Assembly (NCBI GenBank): GCA_903813345.2 | Contig: CAIIXF020000001.1 | Location: forward strand, 52,347,885-52,411,884 | Direction: 5' to 3' | Length of the DNA stretch: 64,000 nt | DNA from: Owenia fusiformis | Lineage: Eukaryota; Annelida; Polychaeta; Sabellida; Oweniidae | Shown here: in pieces, positions 1 to 12,372 of the stretch | Position numbering within the stretch: position 1 is the stretch's first letter | Layout of the letters: each line of letters starts with the position of its first letter | Position numbers and translations under genes: made by a program | The notes under the pieces: model-generated | The model's database searches: none | What the model was told of the DNA's origin: nothing | Seen by the model: only the letters and a program-made list of their open reading frames with translations

Positions 1-129
1 TATCCAATCTTTCTATTAATACAGGATGTGGATAAGGACCTGTCATACGTATTTAACCATCACTTCCTTTTCCAGCACGTAGAACGGACGGCAAATAATA
101 ATGACAACTAGCTCATAACATTGACGAAC

Positions 130-3100
130 CTTCTCTCTTTGACCACCTAAGAATTGAGTCCACCTCATGACCAGCGACAGTGTCACACATCAATGGGACT
201 ACTTCCTCGTCTACTCCTATCACAAAGATGCTCGTCTTTACACCCGTCAACATAGCATTGGCTGTTGAGGCCGAATCGGGGGTTTGTCCATTCACTGAAT
301 AAGTCTAGATTGAAAAAATGGTTTTAGGGTGATGTAAATGACCAGAAGACAGCAGCTACGATGAAGATATGCATTACTAAGTTTGTTTTAGGGTGATGTA
401 AATGACCAGAAGACTGTGCACCACCTTCGTTTCATTGAAAGTTACCACATGATGAAAAGAGGGTCATTTTTACACGAAGACAGGTTCTAGTTTTTAAAAA
501 ATGAATTTTTCATCCTGTGCCATTATCATGGTAAAAATTCAGGTAGAATGAGTACAAAGGGTCTTCTGACTTTGCATATATTAGACCACTGATAGTAAGA
601 ACCATTTTCCATGTGTTTAACGTCTTGGTGGAAACAAAATATCACGTAAACTGGTTAAGCAAACTTTTTATGTTTCGTGGCTTCATTTAACACTTATTTC
701 GTTTGGAATGACCTTGAACCCTTGTGCATTCTGGTCCGCCAAACGAACGAACATTAAATAAGGAATTAGCGCACTCGGGTTTGACTGTAAACCTCTTGCT
801 CACTGTCGTATAAATTATGAATGTAGTAGTTTCTCACGGGTGTCAACGGAAAGAAACAGTAAAACCTGCTTTCCCGAACCCGGAAGTATGTCCTGAATCC
901 GCTTCGCATGCCTTTGACTCTTTCTCCACTCTTGGGAGAAACCAATGCCGTGGAGAGATCTGGAATATCTCAAAGCGTGTTTTAATCACCCCCTAACGCA
1001 CAATATTGGTGCTTTGCTAAGATTTAGGCCTACTTTTCAGGCCCGTAGCCAGAGGGGGAGCTGGGGGAGCGGAAGCTGGCCAGAAATTCTTTCAAAATCA
1101 TGCAGTTTTTCACTATTCTGAGAATTTTTCACATTATTTTTAGCCAAAATTGTGAAAAAGCTCCCCCCCCTGGAAAAAAGCTCCCCCCCCTGGTAAAAGC
1201 TGGCTAGGGCAAGCTTTTACAAATGAGAGCCCCTTTTCGGTAATACAGGCCGAATATCACTAAATGGCCATACTCAAAAAACGAGGCACTGCCCGACCTC
1301 CCCTTCGGACTGAGACTCTACAGTGTAAAATGTCATACTTTTGCCAACATGCTGTGGGAAAATTTGTCCCAGCTTAGTTGATGTTCTTCCCCAGTTCCTC
1401 CTAACTGTTGTCCTCTGAGAATCCTAGCAGCCGACATCGTGGTGAGACCCATTCCGTCGCCAATAAATATGATCACATTCTTGGCGAGATTCGTATTAAG
1501 ACCCCGGTTTGCGGCATAGTTGACTGTGTCTTGACCCTGTCGAATCCACTCAGCAGATCCAACCGACTTCCCTTGCATTCTAGCTTGTTTGTTCTCTTCA
1601 TTCCGCTTCAAAATGTTTTCTTGGGCCATGCGAATCAGTTTACCGATATCGTCATTATTTTGAAAATGGGTTGGTATTCCTGAATATTAAAGAGGCATTC
1701 TTTTTTAAGGTGTTTAAACAATTTTTGTTTTTCAGTTCTCATTCCTCACATCGATAATGATGTATTCAAAAACAATCCTCGTCCACCTCATATCCCAAGT
1801 CAGTGGCGTAGGAACAATGTACGCCAAAACGCCAGTGCGTAGTGTTGAAAAGTGAGAATAAAAAATACTTTTTAACTTTCCTATGTTCTTTAGTCATATT
1901 TTCTCATTGTTTAAATTGTAAAAGTAGCCTAAAGAAATGTTTTGTGGATACCATATCATTATTGGTCTGTCTGGCAAATATCATTTAACAGATTGAATTC
2001 CCTTACCAACATGCTTTATTTCATGAAAATCGAGCCACTATTGACTGTCTTATAAATACAATTTCGCCAAATATTCGTGAATCGCGTTCTCTTCACGAAT
2101 TTGAGAGGAAAGCTGTTTTTTTTTTCAAAAACTACTTTATGAATACCTTTGACATTTTTTCTGCATTTTCCGTAATGCTTATGCTAACTATGGTATCATA
2201 TAATTATAATGATGAACCTCTTTAAATTTAGATATATATTTTTTTTATTCTCCCGTACCCCAATTTTTCAATTTCACTATCGATTTATATTCCGTCGCTA
2301 TGCAAAATCATAGACACGAAATTATAGTTAAGTCAACAATTATCTATTTTCTTACTAAATCACTAATTGTTATTGGTAGTACTTTTTGAAATATGGATGT
2401 TAAAGACAAAAACAACTTGAAAATGCTGATTATTCAATTACACGTTCCATTGATTTCAGTTCTAGAAAAGCGATAACCTAGTTTTTTTTCATTTGACAAA
2501 TAATAGATTCTTGTTTTATAACATTTTTTGGCATCCCCTAAGTCACGTTGACCTCGATTTGACCTTTGTGGTGGGTGTATTTATTTGTTTCATTGATCAC
2601 GAATGCGTTTCTTTATATCAATTGATCAAACTAGTTTCTTTAATCTGTACGTATTGTATTGCACGGTACACGATGGAATCCGACAATACTATATATCTTC
2701 AGATCTTAATTCAATTATTCGAAAATGGTTAAAAAATCTCTAATTGTTTTTTGGAAATTGGTCGTCTCAATCGTTCGAGATATTAGCAAAGTGAGAATGA
2801 TTTGTGTCGAGATTTAAAAGATAGGCTTTCCAAGGTGATTTTAAATGATGAAAATCATTCGAACATTTTAAAGCACATTAAAAAGGTATCGGGGATTTAA
2901 AGCTTGCATATGAAATCGAAACGCCAACCTATACGTATGACCAATCGCCCATACAAATGCATCGCTTAAGTATTTCCGTTCACATTTAGGTTGTGAATAT
3001 TGCAAGCTTGAAATCTCTGTTACCATAAAATGACGTTTTACGAGCATTAAATAGGCGTTTTGATATAGAATATTGACACAATTGTTTCATATTTTTTGGC

Positions 3101-6100
3101 GGGATTTTTGGCGTAGTGTTGAATTTACACCTTCCTACGCCCCTGCCAAGTATAGAGCTATATATTTGCTATGTCAGTGACATTGTCCCAGAAAATATGA
3201 ATTTTGTTTTAGATAGCCTTAAAAGACACATAGATCAACGTCAATGCTATGTATAGGTCAGTAATAGGTTAAATCTCGAATCCAAGGTCATACATAAACT
3301 CCAGGCAACTTGTTATTAAATTTAAAGCGAATTTGACCTTGGAATTTTTTTTAATTTTAATAAACTTTAAAATGCTAATATATGTAAGGCCTTTAGAGGA
3401 ATTCATATCCTGGCTTTCAACGAAAATTATTGTCGTACTAGAATAAAACTACCATGTACACTTCCATGATCAGTCTTTTTAAACGTAAAGTGCCTCTCAA
3501 TTAATAACAAATTATGAAAAGCAATTACTGTCTGCTAAATTTCCGTCTGACACTCAAAAGCAGTATTGGCGTACTAAACTCACCTATGTCACAATTGTCA
3601 CCTGTATACCCAGGTTTGCATACACATGTATAACTATAGACTCCATCAATACATGTCCCTCCAGGTGAACAAGGGTCCGGTGAGCAATCATTTATATCTG
3701 TAATGAGGGAGATGTTTATTTACTTACTAAATTGATACAAACTTTGATTCAGTCTTGCCACCCCACCCTCCCTTAAAATCATTTTTATTTACAGCAATCT
3801 GATAATGAACTTGTACCCCATAATATTTAGACTAACAGATGTATTATCAGAAGGGACTCTGCGGGACCCCATTTGACTCGATGTCGCACCATTGGTCAAA
3901 GTCGCACTTCCACGGAATTATGGATCAAAATGGCCGCAGCAAAACCTTTCTGTGGGACACGACAGTGCAAGGTGGGGCTCGATGGGACAACGGGGACAGT
4001 GTCCCATGACAGTTCGTGAGACTCGATCGGGCACGGTGGGATTCGATTCATATGCGATAGGTGGGACCTCTTTTGTTTTGATATTCTTAGTACCATATTT
4101 GTCAAAGTTTCGGAATTCGGTCTAGAATCATCGGTAACACCCCAGTCACATTTGTCGTACGGAGGCCGTGCGTCGACCGCAGATCAATTAATCAGTGTAT
4201 TTCTGCGGCGAGCGTAGGAAAACTACGCTCGCCTTGCGGCCTCCGTACGGCGTATCCAGTTTTTTACAGGCCGCAGGGTCGCCGTAGAAATTATAACTCG
4301 GAGTTATAATATTTGTTCATTTCTGAGGTCCCCGTAGAAATCAACTGGCTTAACAAGATTGAATCACTATTTGTCAATGTTTCACGATCACTTTTCATTT
4401 GATATTACTATGAATAACATTTATAAATTGTCCCGATGTAAATAAAATGAAAAAAGTATTATTTATCAACAGAAATTAAAAATTCACCGTACGGCTGCCG
4501 TGGGAAATGTGACTGCAAAAGTATGAGTGCGCAGAAATTCCACGGCGAGCGTAGAAATGTTACTGGCCCCAGAAATGATAGACCGCAAGGTCGCCGTAGG
4601 AAATGTGACTGGGGTGTTAGTTCCATTACAACCCAGTCACATTTGTCGCACGGCGGCCGTAAGTCGACCGCAGATCAATTAAATCGGTGAATTTCTGCGG
4701 CGAGCGTAGGAAAACTACGGGCGCCTTGCGGTCTCCGTACGGCGTATCCAGTTTTTTACAGGCCGCAGGGTCGCCGTAGAAATTATAACTCGGAGTTGTA
4801 ACATTTGTTCATTTCTGAGGTCCTCGTAGAAATCAACTGGCTCAACAAGATTGAATCATTATTTGTCAATGTTTCACGATCACTTTTCATTTGATATTAC
4901 ATCCTAGCACTATGAATAACATTTACAAATTGTCCTGATGTAAATAAAATGAAAAAAGGTACTATTTATCAACAGCAATTTAATATTCACCGTGTGGCTG
5001 CCGTGGGAAATGTGACTGCAAAAGTATGAGAGCGCAGAAATTCTACGGCGAGCGTAGAAAAGCTACTGGCCGCAGAAATGATAGACCGCACGGTGGCCGT
5101 GGGAAATGTGACTGGTATTTTTCATTTCTGCGGTGCCCGTAGAAATCAAGTGTCTCAACAAGATTGAATCATTATTTGTCAATGTTTCACGATCACTTTT
5201 CATTTGATATTACATCCTAGCACTATGAATAACATCTATAAATTGTCCTGATGTCAATAGACTGAAAAAAAGTATTATTTATCATCAGAAATTTAAAATT
5301 CACCGTGCGACTGCCTCGGGAAATGTGACTGCAAAAGTACAGTATGAGAGCGCAGAAAAATTCTACGGCGAGCGTAGAAAAGCTACTGGCCGCAGAAATG
5401 ATAGACCGCACGGCGGCCGTGGGAAATGTGACTGCCATGGGGTGTTAATTCCACATATCGAACCATGAATATTCAAAATTCCGTGATCGAAATTTTACAT
5501 TTTAATCAACGATGAAGTATAAACATATAGCCAGTTTATCGAATCAGAAAAACCAGCCGAGTTTAAGTTCATTTGCATTGCGGAGCAACATAGTATGATG
5601 CATGATTGATATGATACCTGTCTCGCAATGATCTCCAGTAAAACCACTTGGACAGATGCAAGTATACCCGTCCCCTTCTTCAGTACATGAACCATCGTTA
5701 AAACAAAGGGATTGTTCACAATAATCTGAAAATATATTCAAAGCCGTGTAAAAAGACTGCATAGTCGTTAAAGTGGTAATGAAACAGCTTTACTTGATTT
5801 AGATTATGTTCATGCAACCCTATCTTATTGATGAGCCACATTTGTTCCGATTCATCGGCTTGAGCCAGGCCGCTCTGTAGGCCTAAGTCTGCATATTCGG
5901 AATTTTGATGCAATTCTCAATAGTCACATCTTATTTTTCAAATATAATCACTCCTTCCAGACATTGTCTGCATCTTTCAATTTTGCACAAAGAATGCACT
6001 AATGTACCTAGAATTGTAAAGAATATTTTTTTCATGAATTGGATAAAAACTGAATTTTCTAGTTTTTTATACATTTTACAAATGTGAGGAAGGGGTGATT

Positions 6101-8842
6101 GATCTTTGAAAAATAACATGTGGCTCTATTGAGGATGGCATCGAAACTCAAAACATGCAGTCTGACCTTAATGTTTTGTTCAAAATTATATTCAGTTTTG
6201 AATAAATACTCAATCTGAGGAAACATATTCAGAATTCTAAAATAAAGCTACCTTCACCGAAATTACACTTGATAAGAAAAAAGAATCTGTTTTGAATAAG
6301 GCTCGGTGTGATTTTATTTTTAGACAGCATCTTTTGATTTATAATTTTAGTATTATCGATATTCCAAACTGTTATCGTGGCTTTTGTTGTACTTACTGAT
6401 CGCTAGACACGTTGCATCTGATCCATCCCATCGATATTGCCTGCCGTGCTTTTCACAGACTCGAACACGACTTCCAACCAACTTGAAACCTTTATCGCAG
6501 CTAAACAAAGCATATTTCTTCACCTTACTCGATCTGATTACCAACTGATTACCATTTGGAGGTGATTCTAAAGGTTGACAACCTGGCCAAGAATACATTA
6601 GGGTCATTCAAAAACTTTTAAACACTGCATGTCAATGAAAGATGGCGAAGTCGTTTGTATCACATCATTTATTTTTTATAGATGTGTCGCCATCTTTTGA
6701 ATCAAGAGTTATATAAAAACATGAACTTTGTCAGAATGGGCATGCACTACTAAGAATCTCTGAACTTCAAATGCTATTTTCTACGTGAGCTTTTTTTCTT
6801 GGTTCAATATAAATATGCAAATCAAGCTTTGTATCATATTTGATTAAGTGTGTAAATAACATGTTTCAATATCATATAAAGGATTGGTATCGATATGGCG
6901 ATCTGAATTCAACATTGTTTTTCTATTAAACCAATTATTGAAAACATTCTGCAAAAACACTGATTGACAACAATTTGATGCGAAAATTATTTAGATATTT
7001 TTTTATAATTGTTTTTGATTTTTAGTGCAATTTATTTTTGTTCCTTTCTACCAATTCTTTCCGAATCTTGTTGGAACAGAATAGCATATACAACATTTTC
7101 TTAGACCTCTCAATATTAAAGTTATACAAAGGAAACTTTGATTTTTATTTCATTAACAAGATACTTTTTTAAATCAACCAAACTTTCCTATGTACATTAC
7201 ACTACATTGACAGTTTTCCAAATGTTGTGATCGTATTTTATTTTAAGGGCTTTCCTGTAATTTCTTGTATATGAGGCCTAAAAGATAAGTGCTCGTCTAA
7301 AATTATTCCCAAGTGTTTGTGGTGACCTGATCTATAATTTGTGTATTGCTTTGAAAGACAGGAGGGTTGTTTCCTTCTAGACCCCTTGAAATTAATTTCT
7401 ACACTTTTTGAAGGAATTGAGAATTGACTTCCATTTAAGGAACCATTCTGAAAGTTTATCTTGGTCAGATTGAATTTTTTGTGGAGATCAAAGATGATTT
7501 TTTGTCTGTCACAATGAAGAAAAAAGAACCTTCAGCATACAGATATAATTGGCTATGATTAATGGGTGACAGGTCATCTCAACCCCAAGTCATCTCAACC
7601 CAGTCCAACTCAACCCCAAGTCAAGTCTTTTGTTGAGTTTTACAGGGTTGAGTTGACTTGGGGTTGAGTTTTACTGGGCTGAGTTGACTTGGGGTTGAGA
7701 TGACCAGAAAGCGATTAATGCATATCTTGTTGCATCTCTTGTTACATTGTGAACCTGTCCGAACCCTCCTTTTGATAGAAAGTCAAGCCTTCTTCTTAAA
7801 TTGTACAACTATAGTTTTGCAGACAATTCTATCATCTTTTCAGATTCTAACTTTAGAATAGCATTGGCCAAATATTATCATATGCACCATCTAAATTTGC
7901 ACTACTGAATATAGCTTGACGTGCAATCTTCTGATTCTTCATCATACGTTTCAAAGCCTTTGGCCCTTGGTCCAATGTTTCACTATATTGCCCTTTGAAT
8001 ATGAGGCTATTCACGGTCCCGTTTACACCGTTCCGTATTAGTGGTTTTGTTGACATTATTACGGAATAAATCATACCATTTCGAAAACTGGTGACATTGT
8101 CCTACGGAAATTGAGATTATGTTTCACAGCAAGTTCGCACGGCGATACTGTATAGCACATACAATGTACTCTAGGTAATTGATCTACTTTCTATGGACAC
8201 CAAACACATCTCTGTCGATAGAATAATGAAAAAGCCTTAGGGTCCCAACCTCCTTTGTTTATATTTACAAAACGTTAAAAGATGACAAAAGATGTCATAA
8301 CTTTTTAAATCTTAAACTCTTGCAACCGATTTCACAGCGACAGATACTTTAGTCTTGTACGAAGCGAACATGTCAGTTTGGTTCGTAATATCTCCAAATA
8401 AACGATTTCAACATTTTAAAAAACAGTATCGCCGTGCGAACTTGCTGTGAAACATAATTTCAATTTTCGTAGGACAAGGTCACCATTTTTCATGAAATTG
8501 TATGATTTATTCCGTATTAATGTCAACAAAACCACTAATACGGAACGGTCTAAACGGGACCGTGTATTAGTATATTAACCGAATGAAGATGTATTTGATT
8601 AATCTTACATAATCGAATAAAACAGGTTGTGAATTTAAAGAACCAACCTGAAGAACATGTATGAGACGTGTATTCAATAAATATCGCCACTTATTTGTAG
8701 AAATGTGAAAATATTCTTATATTCACAAACCAACGATCCCCCTACCTTTAAGCATTTTGTCACGTCGGTTCCCACAAACGCAATCTGATATCATCAACAC
8801 GGTCAGTATGGCCGTGAGCTTGAGTAGCGTCAGTACGTCCAT
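130..8842 (-). CDS. Mosaic secreted alkaline phosphatase with N-terminal sushi and two EGF domains (3' part beyond window)
   Basis: Coding exons on the minus strand: 8842-8746, 6582-6397, 5725-5618, 3697-3584, 1679-1339, 304-130; the gene continues past the left edge. Exon 1 starts MDVLTLLKLTAILTVLMISD, a signal peptide (about residues 1-24). Residues 33-95 form a sushi/CCP domain with four Cys and the usual Trp before the last one (RWDGSDATC). Residues 95-131 are an EGF domain (six Cys, CICPSGFTGDHC). Residues 131-169 are a calcium-binding EGF (DINDC start, CIDGVYSYTC). The alkaline phosphatase domain begins near 169, with the metal motif FIGDGMG and the nucleophile-serine motif TPDSASTA. 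The first four introns are all phase 1, so each added module is symmetric and the frame stays open. All splice sites are GT..AG; the donor at 129 (gttcgt) is weak but also used by the neighbour at 16139. The enzyme would hydrolyse phosphate monoesters outside the cell or at its surface; the sushi and EGF part probably mediates adhesion (inference). Splicing between modules is predicted, not shown. Confidence 0.85.
320..416. repeat. Direct repeat in phosphatase intron
   Basis: A 30-base word starting GTTTTAGGGTGATGTAAATG occurs at about 320-350 and again 66 bases later at about 387-416. It lies just upstream (in gene sense) of the exon 304-130. Confidence 0.8.
1801..3145. mobile_element. hAT-like non-autonomous transposon in the mosaic phosphatase intron
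   Basis: The element begins CAGTGGCGTAGGAA and ends TTCCTACGCCCCTG, imperfect terminal inverted repeats, and is flanked by CCAAGT on both sides (1795-1800 and 3146-3151). Flanking intron sequence is homologous to the first intron of the neighbouring phosphatase (17060-17300), which lacks the insert. No transposase reading frame is visible. The clean flanking repeat is 6 bp, or 8 bp with mismatch. Confidence 0.8.
4137..5446. mobile_element. Head-to-tail array of three inverted-repeat elements
   Basis: Unit 1 (4137-4617) starts ACACCCCAGTCACATTT and ends AAATGTGACTGGGGTGT with TA on both sides. Unit 2 (about 4631-5115) is a close copy, and unit 3 (about 5120-5446) lacks the left part. The units contain internal CG-rich palindromes around CGGCGAGCGTAG. 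The TA flanks suggest a Tc1/mariner-type origin, but no transposase is present. Confidence 0.8.
5930..6170. repeat. Dispersed repeat copy A
   Basis: Shares an interrupted but ordered similarity with 57720-57900 (blocks such as TTTTGCACAAAGAATGCACT, AATGTACCTAGA and GACCTTAAT). It is probably an old transposon family; the full ends are not clear here. Confidence 0.5.
7572..7706. mobile_element. Foldback element
   Basis: GGTCATCTCAACCCCAAGTC at the left pairs with GACTTGGGGTTGAGATGACC at the right, and internal TTGAGTTGACTTGGGG words repeat. The whole 135 bases can form one hairpin. Confidence 0.75.
8012..8564. mobile_element. Long-TIR element in the first intron of the mosaic phosphatase
   Basis: About 145 bp at the left (CACGGTCCCGTTTACACCGT onward) is repeated inverted at the right (ending ACGGGACCGTG), with TATT on both flanks. 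The 270-base centre has no coding potential that I recognise. The right end lies about 180 bases from the signal-peptide exon. Confidence 0.8.
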
Positions 8843-9413
8843 CTTCTTAGTTCCTGTATAATTATTCTGGCCTCGTTAATAATAATTCACATACTATTAC
8901 AAAGCTTCAATAGAAAATATGATTTTAATTTTCAAGGATTATTAGACTCCAGATTTGATTGGTTTTGTCAGTTTTATTCATGAAAATATACAGTTCAAGC
9001 AAACAATAAGGTATCTAATGTTGAATCTGGATATTAGAAATTTCTTAACATTCTAAAGGTATCAATATTTCAGAAGCAAAGAAATAAAATATGCCAAAGT
9101 ATCCATTGTATTCTTGCCAGTATTCTTCTACTTTCTTTTTCCTCTTCCACGCAAGTTTTCTCGGCAACTAGAAGAGCTTACTCTCCGCAACTTACAGGGT
9201 TGGTTTACAAATGTGTCTTCGATAATTGGAAATTAGCTCAATTTTTTTTTATCTAGGTCAAAGGTCAAGAACTAGATCAAATCTTGAGTTTTCACTATTT
9301 CACGACTTTTCTCAATTGTCCTTCAATATTTTGCTCCGGGTCTTTTTCATCATGTTTCTTGGAAAAAAGGCTAATTCCGGAAGGTAAATCGTTTTCTCTT
9401 TAGAGACACGATT

Positions 9414-9990
9414 TTAGAACAAAAATATAATATGGTCAAATATGGTCACATTTACCTCAAATGCCCATAAACTGATGAATTTTAGATTTTCATATAAAGA
9501 ATCATCCCTGAAAATATAAAATGGATCCTTCAAAAGGAGAGCTTGAAAAGGCGTGTACAAGACTTTACAGAGAAGAGTTTTGGACGGAAAATCCAAAATG
9601 GTCACCAACATTTGCCCAGTATACCTAAAACATAATCAGTTTGAGATTTTCATATGAAGAATAATCCCTGAAAATTCGACATCGATCAATTTCGAATGGT
9701 GTAATAATAAGCCATTATTTTTTCAACAAAATATTGGAGTTAAATGCTTTTATATATCCAGAAGGATATCAAGCTGATTAGAGTATATTGTATTAAATGC
9801 ATGTAAATTACTACTGAATAAAAGAAATAAATTAATAAAATAAATATCATACATCAAGAATAAGACATACCATTTACCCAGAATGCCCAAAACCTAATCA
9901 GTTCTAGGACTATGCTAAGAATCATCACTGAATATTTTAAATCGAATCGTGATAAGACTTTTTTCGATGGAAAATCCAAAATGGCTGGTA
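9414..9990. repeat. Three degenerate copies of a 150-300 base repeat
   Basis: The words AATGCCCATAAACTGATGA, TTTTCATATAAAGAATCATC and GGAAAATCCAAAATGG recur in the same order three times with drift. Confidence 0.55.
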
Positions 9991-10159
9991 AGCGCACCTC
10001 AAAATCTACCTTGCTTAAAAAATTTGACACTACAAGGCCTATGTCAAAATCTTGGTCAAATTGATAGTTTTCCTTATTTTTGCGATTCTGACGCTACACT
10101 TTAATCATATTTTTCGTAATTTGATGTACATATAAAAAAAGAATGCTAATAGTATTAGC

Positions 10160-10380
10160 TTTTTGCCGTCAGAAAGCATTTTGACCCATTTTAAGATATG
10201 GTGTCCGAAAAGTAGGTCAAAACATAAGGCTCTCATTTAATGTGTGAGTTATGAAAGAATTGTAGTATTTTCGCAGCCAGAGAGTATTTTGACCTATGTT
10301 TGAGATATGGTGTCTGGAAAGTAGGTCAAAACAAAAAATTCTCAAAATTCAACGTTTGAGGTGTCAAAATAATGGTAAAT
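10160..10380. repeat. Two-copy repeat of about 120 bases
   Basis: CAGAAAGCATTTTGACCCAT ... AAGTAGGTCAAAACA at about 10170-10225 recurs with drift at about 10278-10332. Confidence 0.6.
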
Positions 10381-10484
10381 TTTCTCAGGATTCCAAATCT
10401 GACATCAGAGTGCATGACGTTTTAAAATCTCGAAAAGTCGATATGATGATATCCCTTGTTAAGTCAATGGCGCAAACATGATTA

Positions 10485-10620
10485 GCTACCTACTTAGCTA
10501 CTTATTCAGCTACTTACTCAGCTACCTACCTAGGTACTTACTCACTATTCAGTTACTTACTCAGCTACCTACCTAGGTACTTACTCACTATTCAGCTACT
10601 TTACTCAGCTACCTAATTAG
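10485..10620. repeat. Minisatellite (AGCTACYTA)n
   Basis: Short words CAGCTACTTACT and CTACCTACCTAGGTACTTAC alternate; a longer unit of about 43-50 bases is present twice. Confidence 0.85.
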
Positions 10621-11197
10621 CTATATTTATGTCAATCCAATCTGGAGTCTTAAATTGAACTTGTTCAATTGACGATTCGAGTTATTCAACATAAAGTAAT
10701 GAAGTCATTCAGGCATACATGTCATGTAAATACAAACGTGTTATCTGTGTTTATTTATGTTATATATTACAAATTATTTGCACTTAGAAGATGACACAAT
10801 CGATTTGAAACAAATATACAAGGTGTTTAAAAAGTACTAATATATAGCCATTAACTTAATACTGCATTGGTACTATACACATTTTCACAAAATGTACACT
10901 CCCCTCCATAAATTTGGCAACCTTAGCTCCCCCATTGAACTTCGTGTTAAAGCCTGCGATGAAAATACCTATAATATTGATGAAAACGTAATTTGACTTA
11001 AATTTCCAATACCTCCAAATTTTCTTAATTTTTTCCTCGATTACAATAGGTGGAAAATTTATGATAATTTTTGAAAATCGACATTCCCATGTTAACAAAT
11101 GGGAAATGGTAGGTTTGCCGCAAGACGACAGAATATTCACCCATCCGGGTCCTTGCAAAAAATACAAGTTGGTAGGCAATTGAATTTTCTAACTTTA

Positions 11198-11440
11198 TTT
11201 AAAGATTCTCGCAATCTTTATCCAATCAGCGTTTGCGAGTGTGTCTGCTCACGTATAAAAGGCGAATCCAACTCAAATCCATGCAGGGGTGTATGAGGTA
11301 CTCGAATAGGAAAGAGCTCGTGAACTCTGAATTTATATGCACATGGTCAATGTTTACACATGTTTGGAGTTATTGAAGAAAATGTGATATGGGTGTGGTT
11401 CCGAATTTGAAGTCATTATTGGAAAATATGATTTTAATAC
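11198..11440 (+). repeat. Duplicated promoter-like segment, copy 1
   Basis: This 243-base segment is almost identical to 14934-15176 with no length change. It begins TTTAAAGATTCTCGCAATC and contains a CCAAT box (CCAATCAGCG, 11222) and a TATA box (CGTATAAAAGGCG, about 11252) in order on the plus strand. No coding exon or known RNA follows. Copy 1 abuts the sequence ACAGGGTGTT, a typical transposon end. Confidence 0.75.
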
Positions 11441-11674
11441 AGGGTGTTAAAAAAAACGCAACCCAAAGAAATCGCTATATCTTGAAAAATACTGGTTCAA
11501 TTATGTTCATATTTTCAGGAAATAAAGAAGAGACTGTGTATGTATAGCTCCTGTAAATGGTTAGTTGTAAAACATGATGCCTTGGACACCTGCTCAAAAG
11601 ACAGTTGTACTAGGAAAATATGAAAAATGCAGTCAGGGGTGACTGCAACCGCAAAAAATTAAATAACTATCTAA

Positions 11675-11950
11675 CCATAGTGTTTTGGCTCTTCAAATTT
11701 GGCACAAATCATCTTCATTCACTGTTTGTTAAATCTGTAAAGTGAAATCAAAATCACTTCAGGGACTTTACAGTCATGGTTGAAATGCTTTCAAATCGCA
11801 GTCAAACGCCCTGGTTCGGGGAGCCTTAAGAAGGCATTTTGACCATGACTGTAAAGTCCCTTGAGTGATTTTGATGAAACTCCACAAATTCACCACACAT
11901 TGAATGAGGATAATTGGTGCCAAATCTGAAGTGCCAAAAAAACATGGTTA
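11675..11950. mobile_element. Foldback element downstream of the complete phosphatase
   Basis: Inverted arms of about 130 bases: AAAATCACTTCAGGGACTTT at 11753 pairs with AAAGTCCCTTGAGTGATTTT near 11860, and AACCATAGTGTTTTGGC pairs with GCCAAAAAAACATGGTT. It may be the core of a larger element whose left end is the ACAGGGTGTT at 11441. Confidence 0.7.
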
Positions 11951-12313
11951 GAAATTTATTTGGTTTTATTGCTGTGGAAATATTTTTGCTGGATCTTCAA
12001 GTGAATAGATATCCTGATTACTGATTTACCCCGAACCGACCATTTCCCATTGGTTTAGATTGGAATGGCGATTTTCAAAATTTCATCAAATTTATCATCA
12101 ATTGTCGACCTATTGTGATAGAGGAAAATACAAACTTAGCATGGAATAGTGGCAGGTACTATTCATATTTAAATGAGTTGCTCATAAAATTGTAGGTTAA
12201 TCTGGTAGCCGACGCGTTAGTTTCATTCGCGAATACAAGGTTAGTTTACCAAAAAAACTGACAAAGATAACAAGACTTAAAACCCAGATTAAGACATATG
12301 TTTCACCCAATCA

Positions 12314-12319
12314 TTTATT
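12314..12319 (-). promoter_or_regulatory. Candidate polyadenylation signal of the complete alkaline phosphatase
   Basis: The minus strand reads AATAAA 54 bases downstream of the TAG stop at 12375-12373. The position suits a short 3' UTR, but no cleavage site is shown by the sequence. Confidence 0.5.
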
Positions 12320-12372
12320 TGTCAATGAAAGCGAAAATTGAATACGTTGAAATATAGTGAGGCAGAGTCATT

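Larger units (their letters stand above)
8843..12313. other. Intergenic region between the two phosphatase genes
   Basis: No coding exon is seen. It must carry the promoter of the mosaic phosphatase (right of 8842). It holds degenerate repeats at 9414-9990 and 10160-10380, a minisatellite at 10485-10620, the 243-base duplicated segment at 11198-11440 and a foldback at 11675-11950. Confidence 0.7.

Noticed and set aside
1408-1683. Open frames on the plus strand opposite phosphatase exons (also 16776-17063, 15750-16094, 14375-14665, 12357-12578, 13507-13875)
   Set aside because: They are shadows of real minus-strand exons, which have splice sites and conserved motifs.
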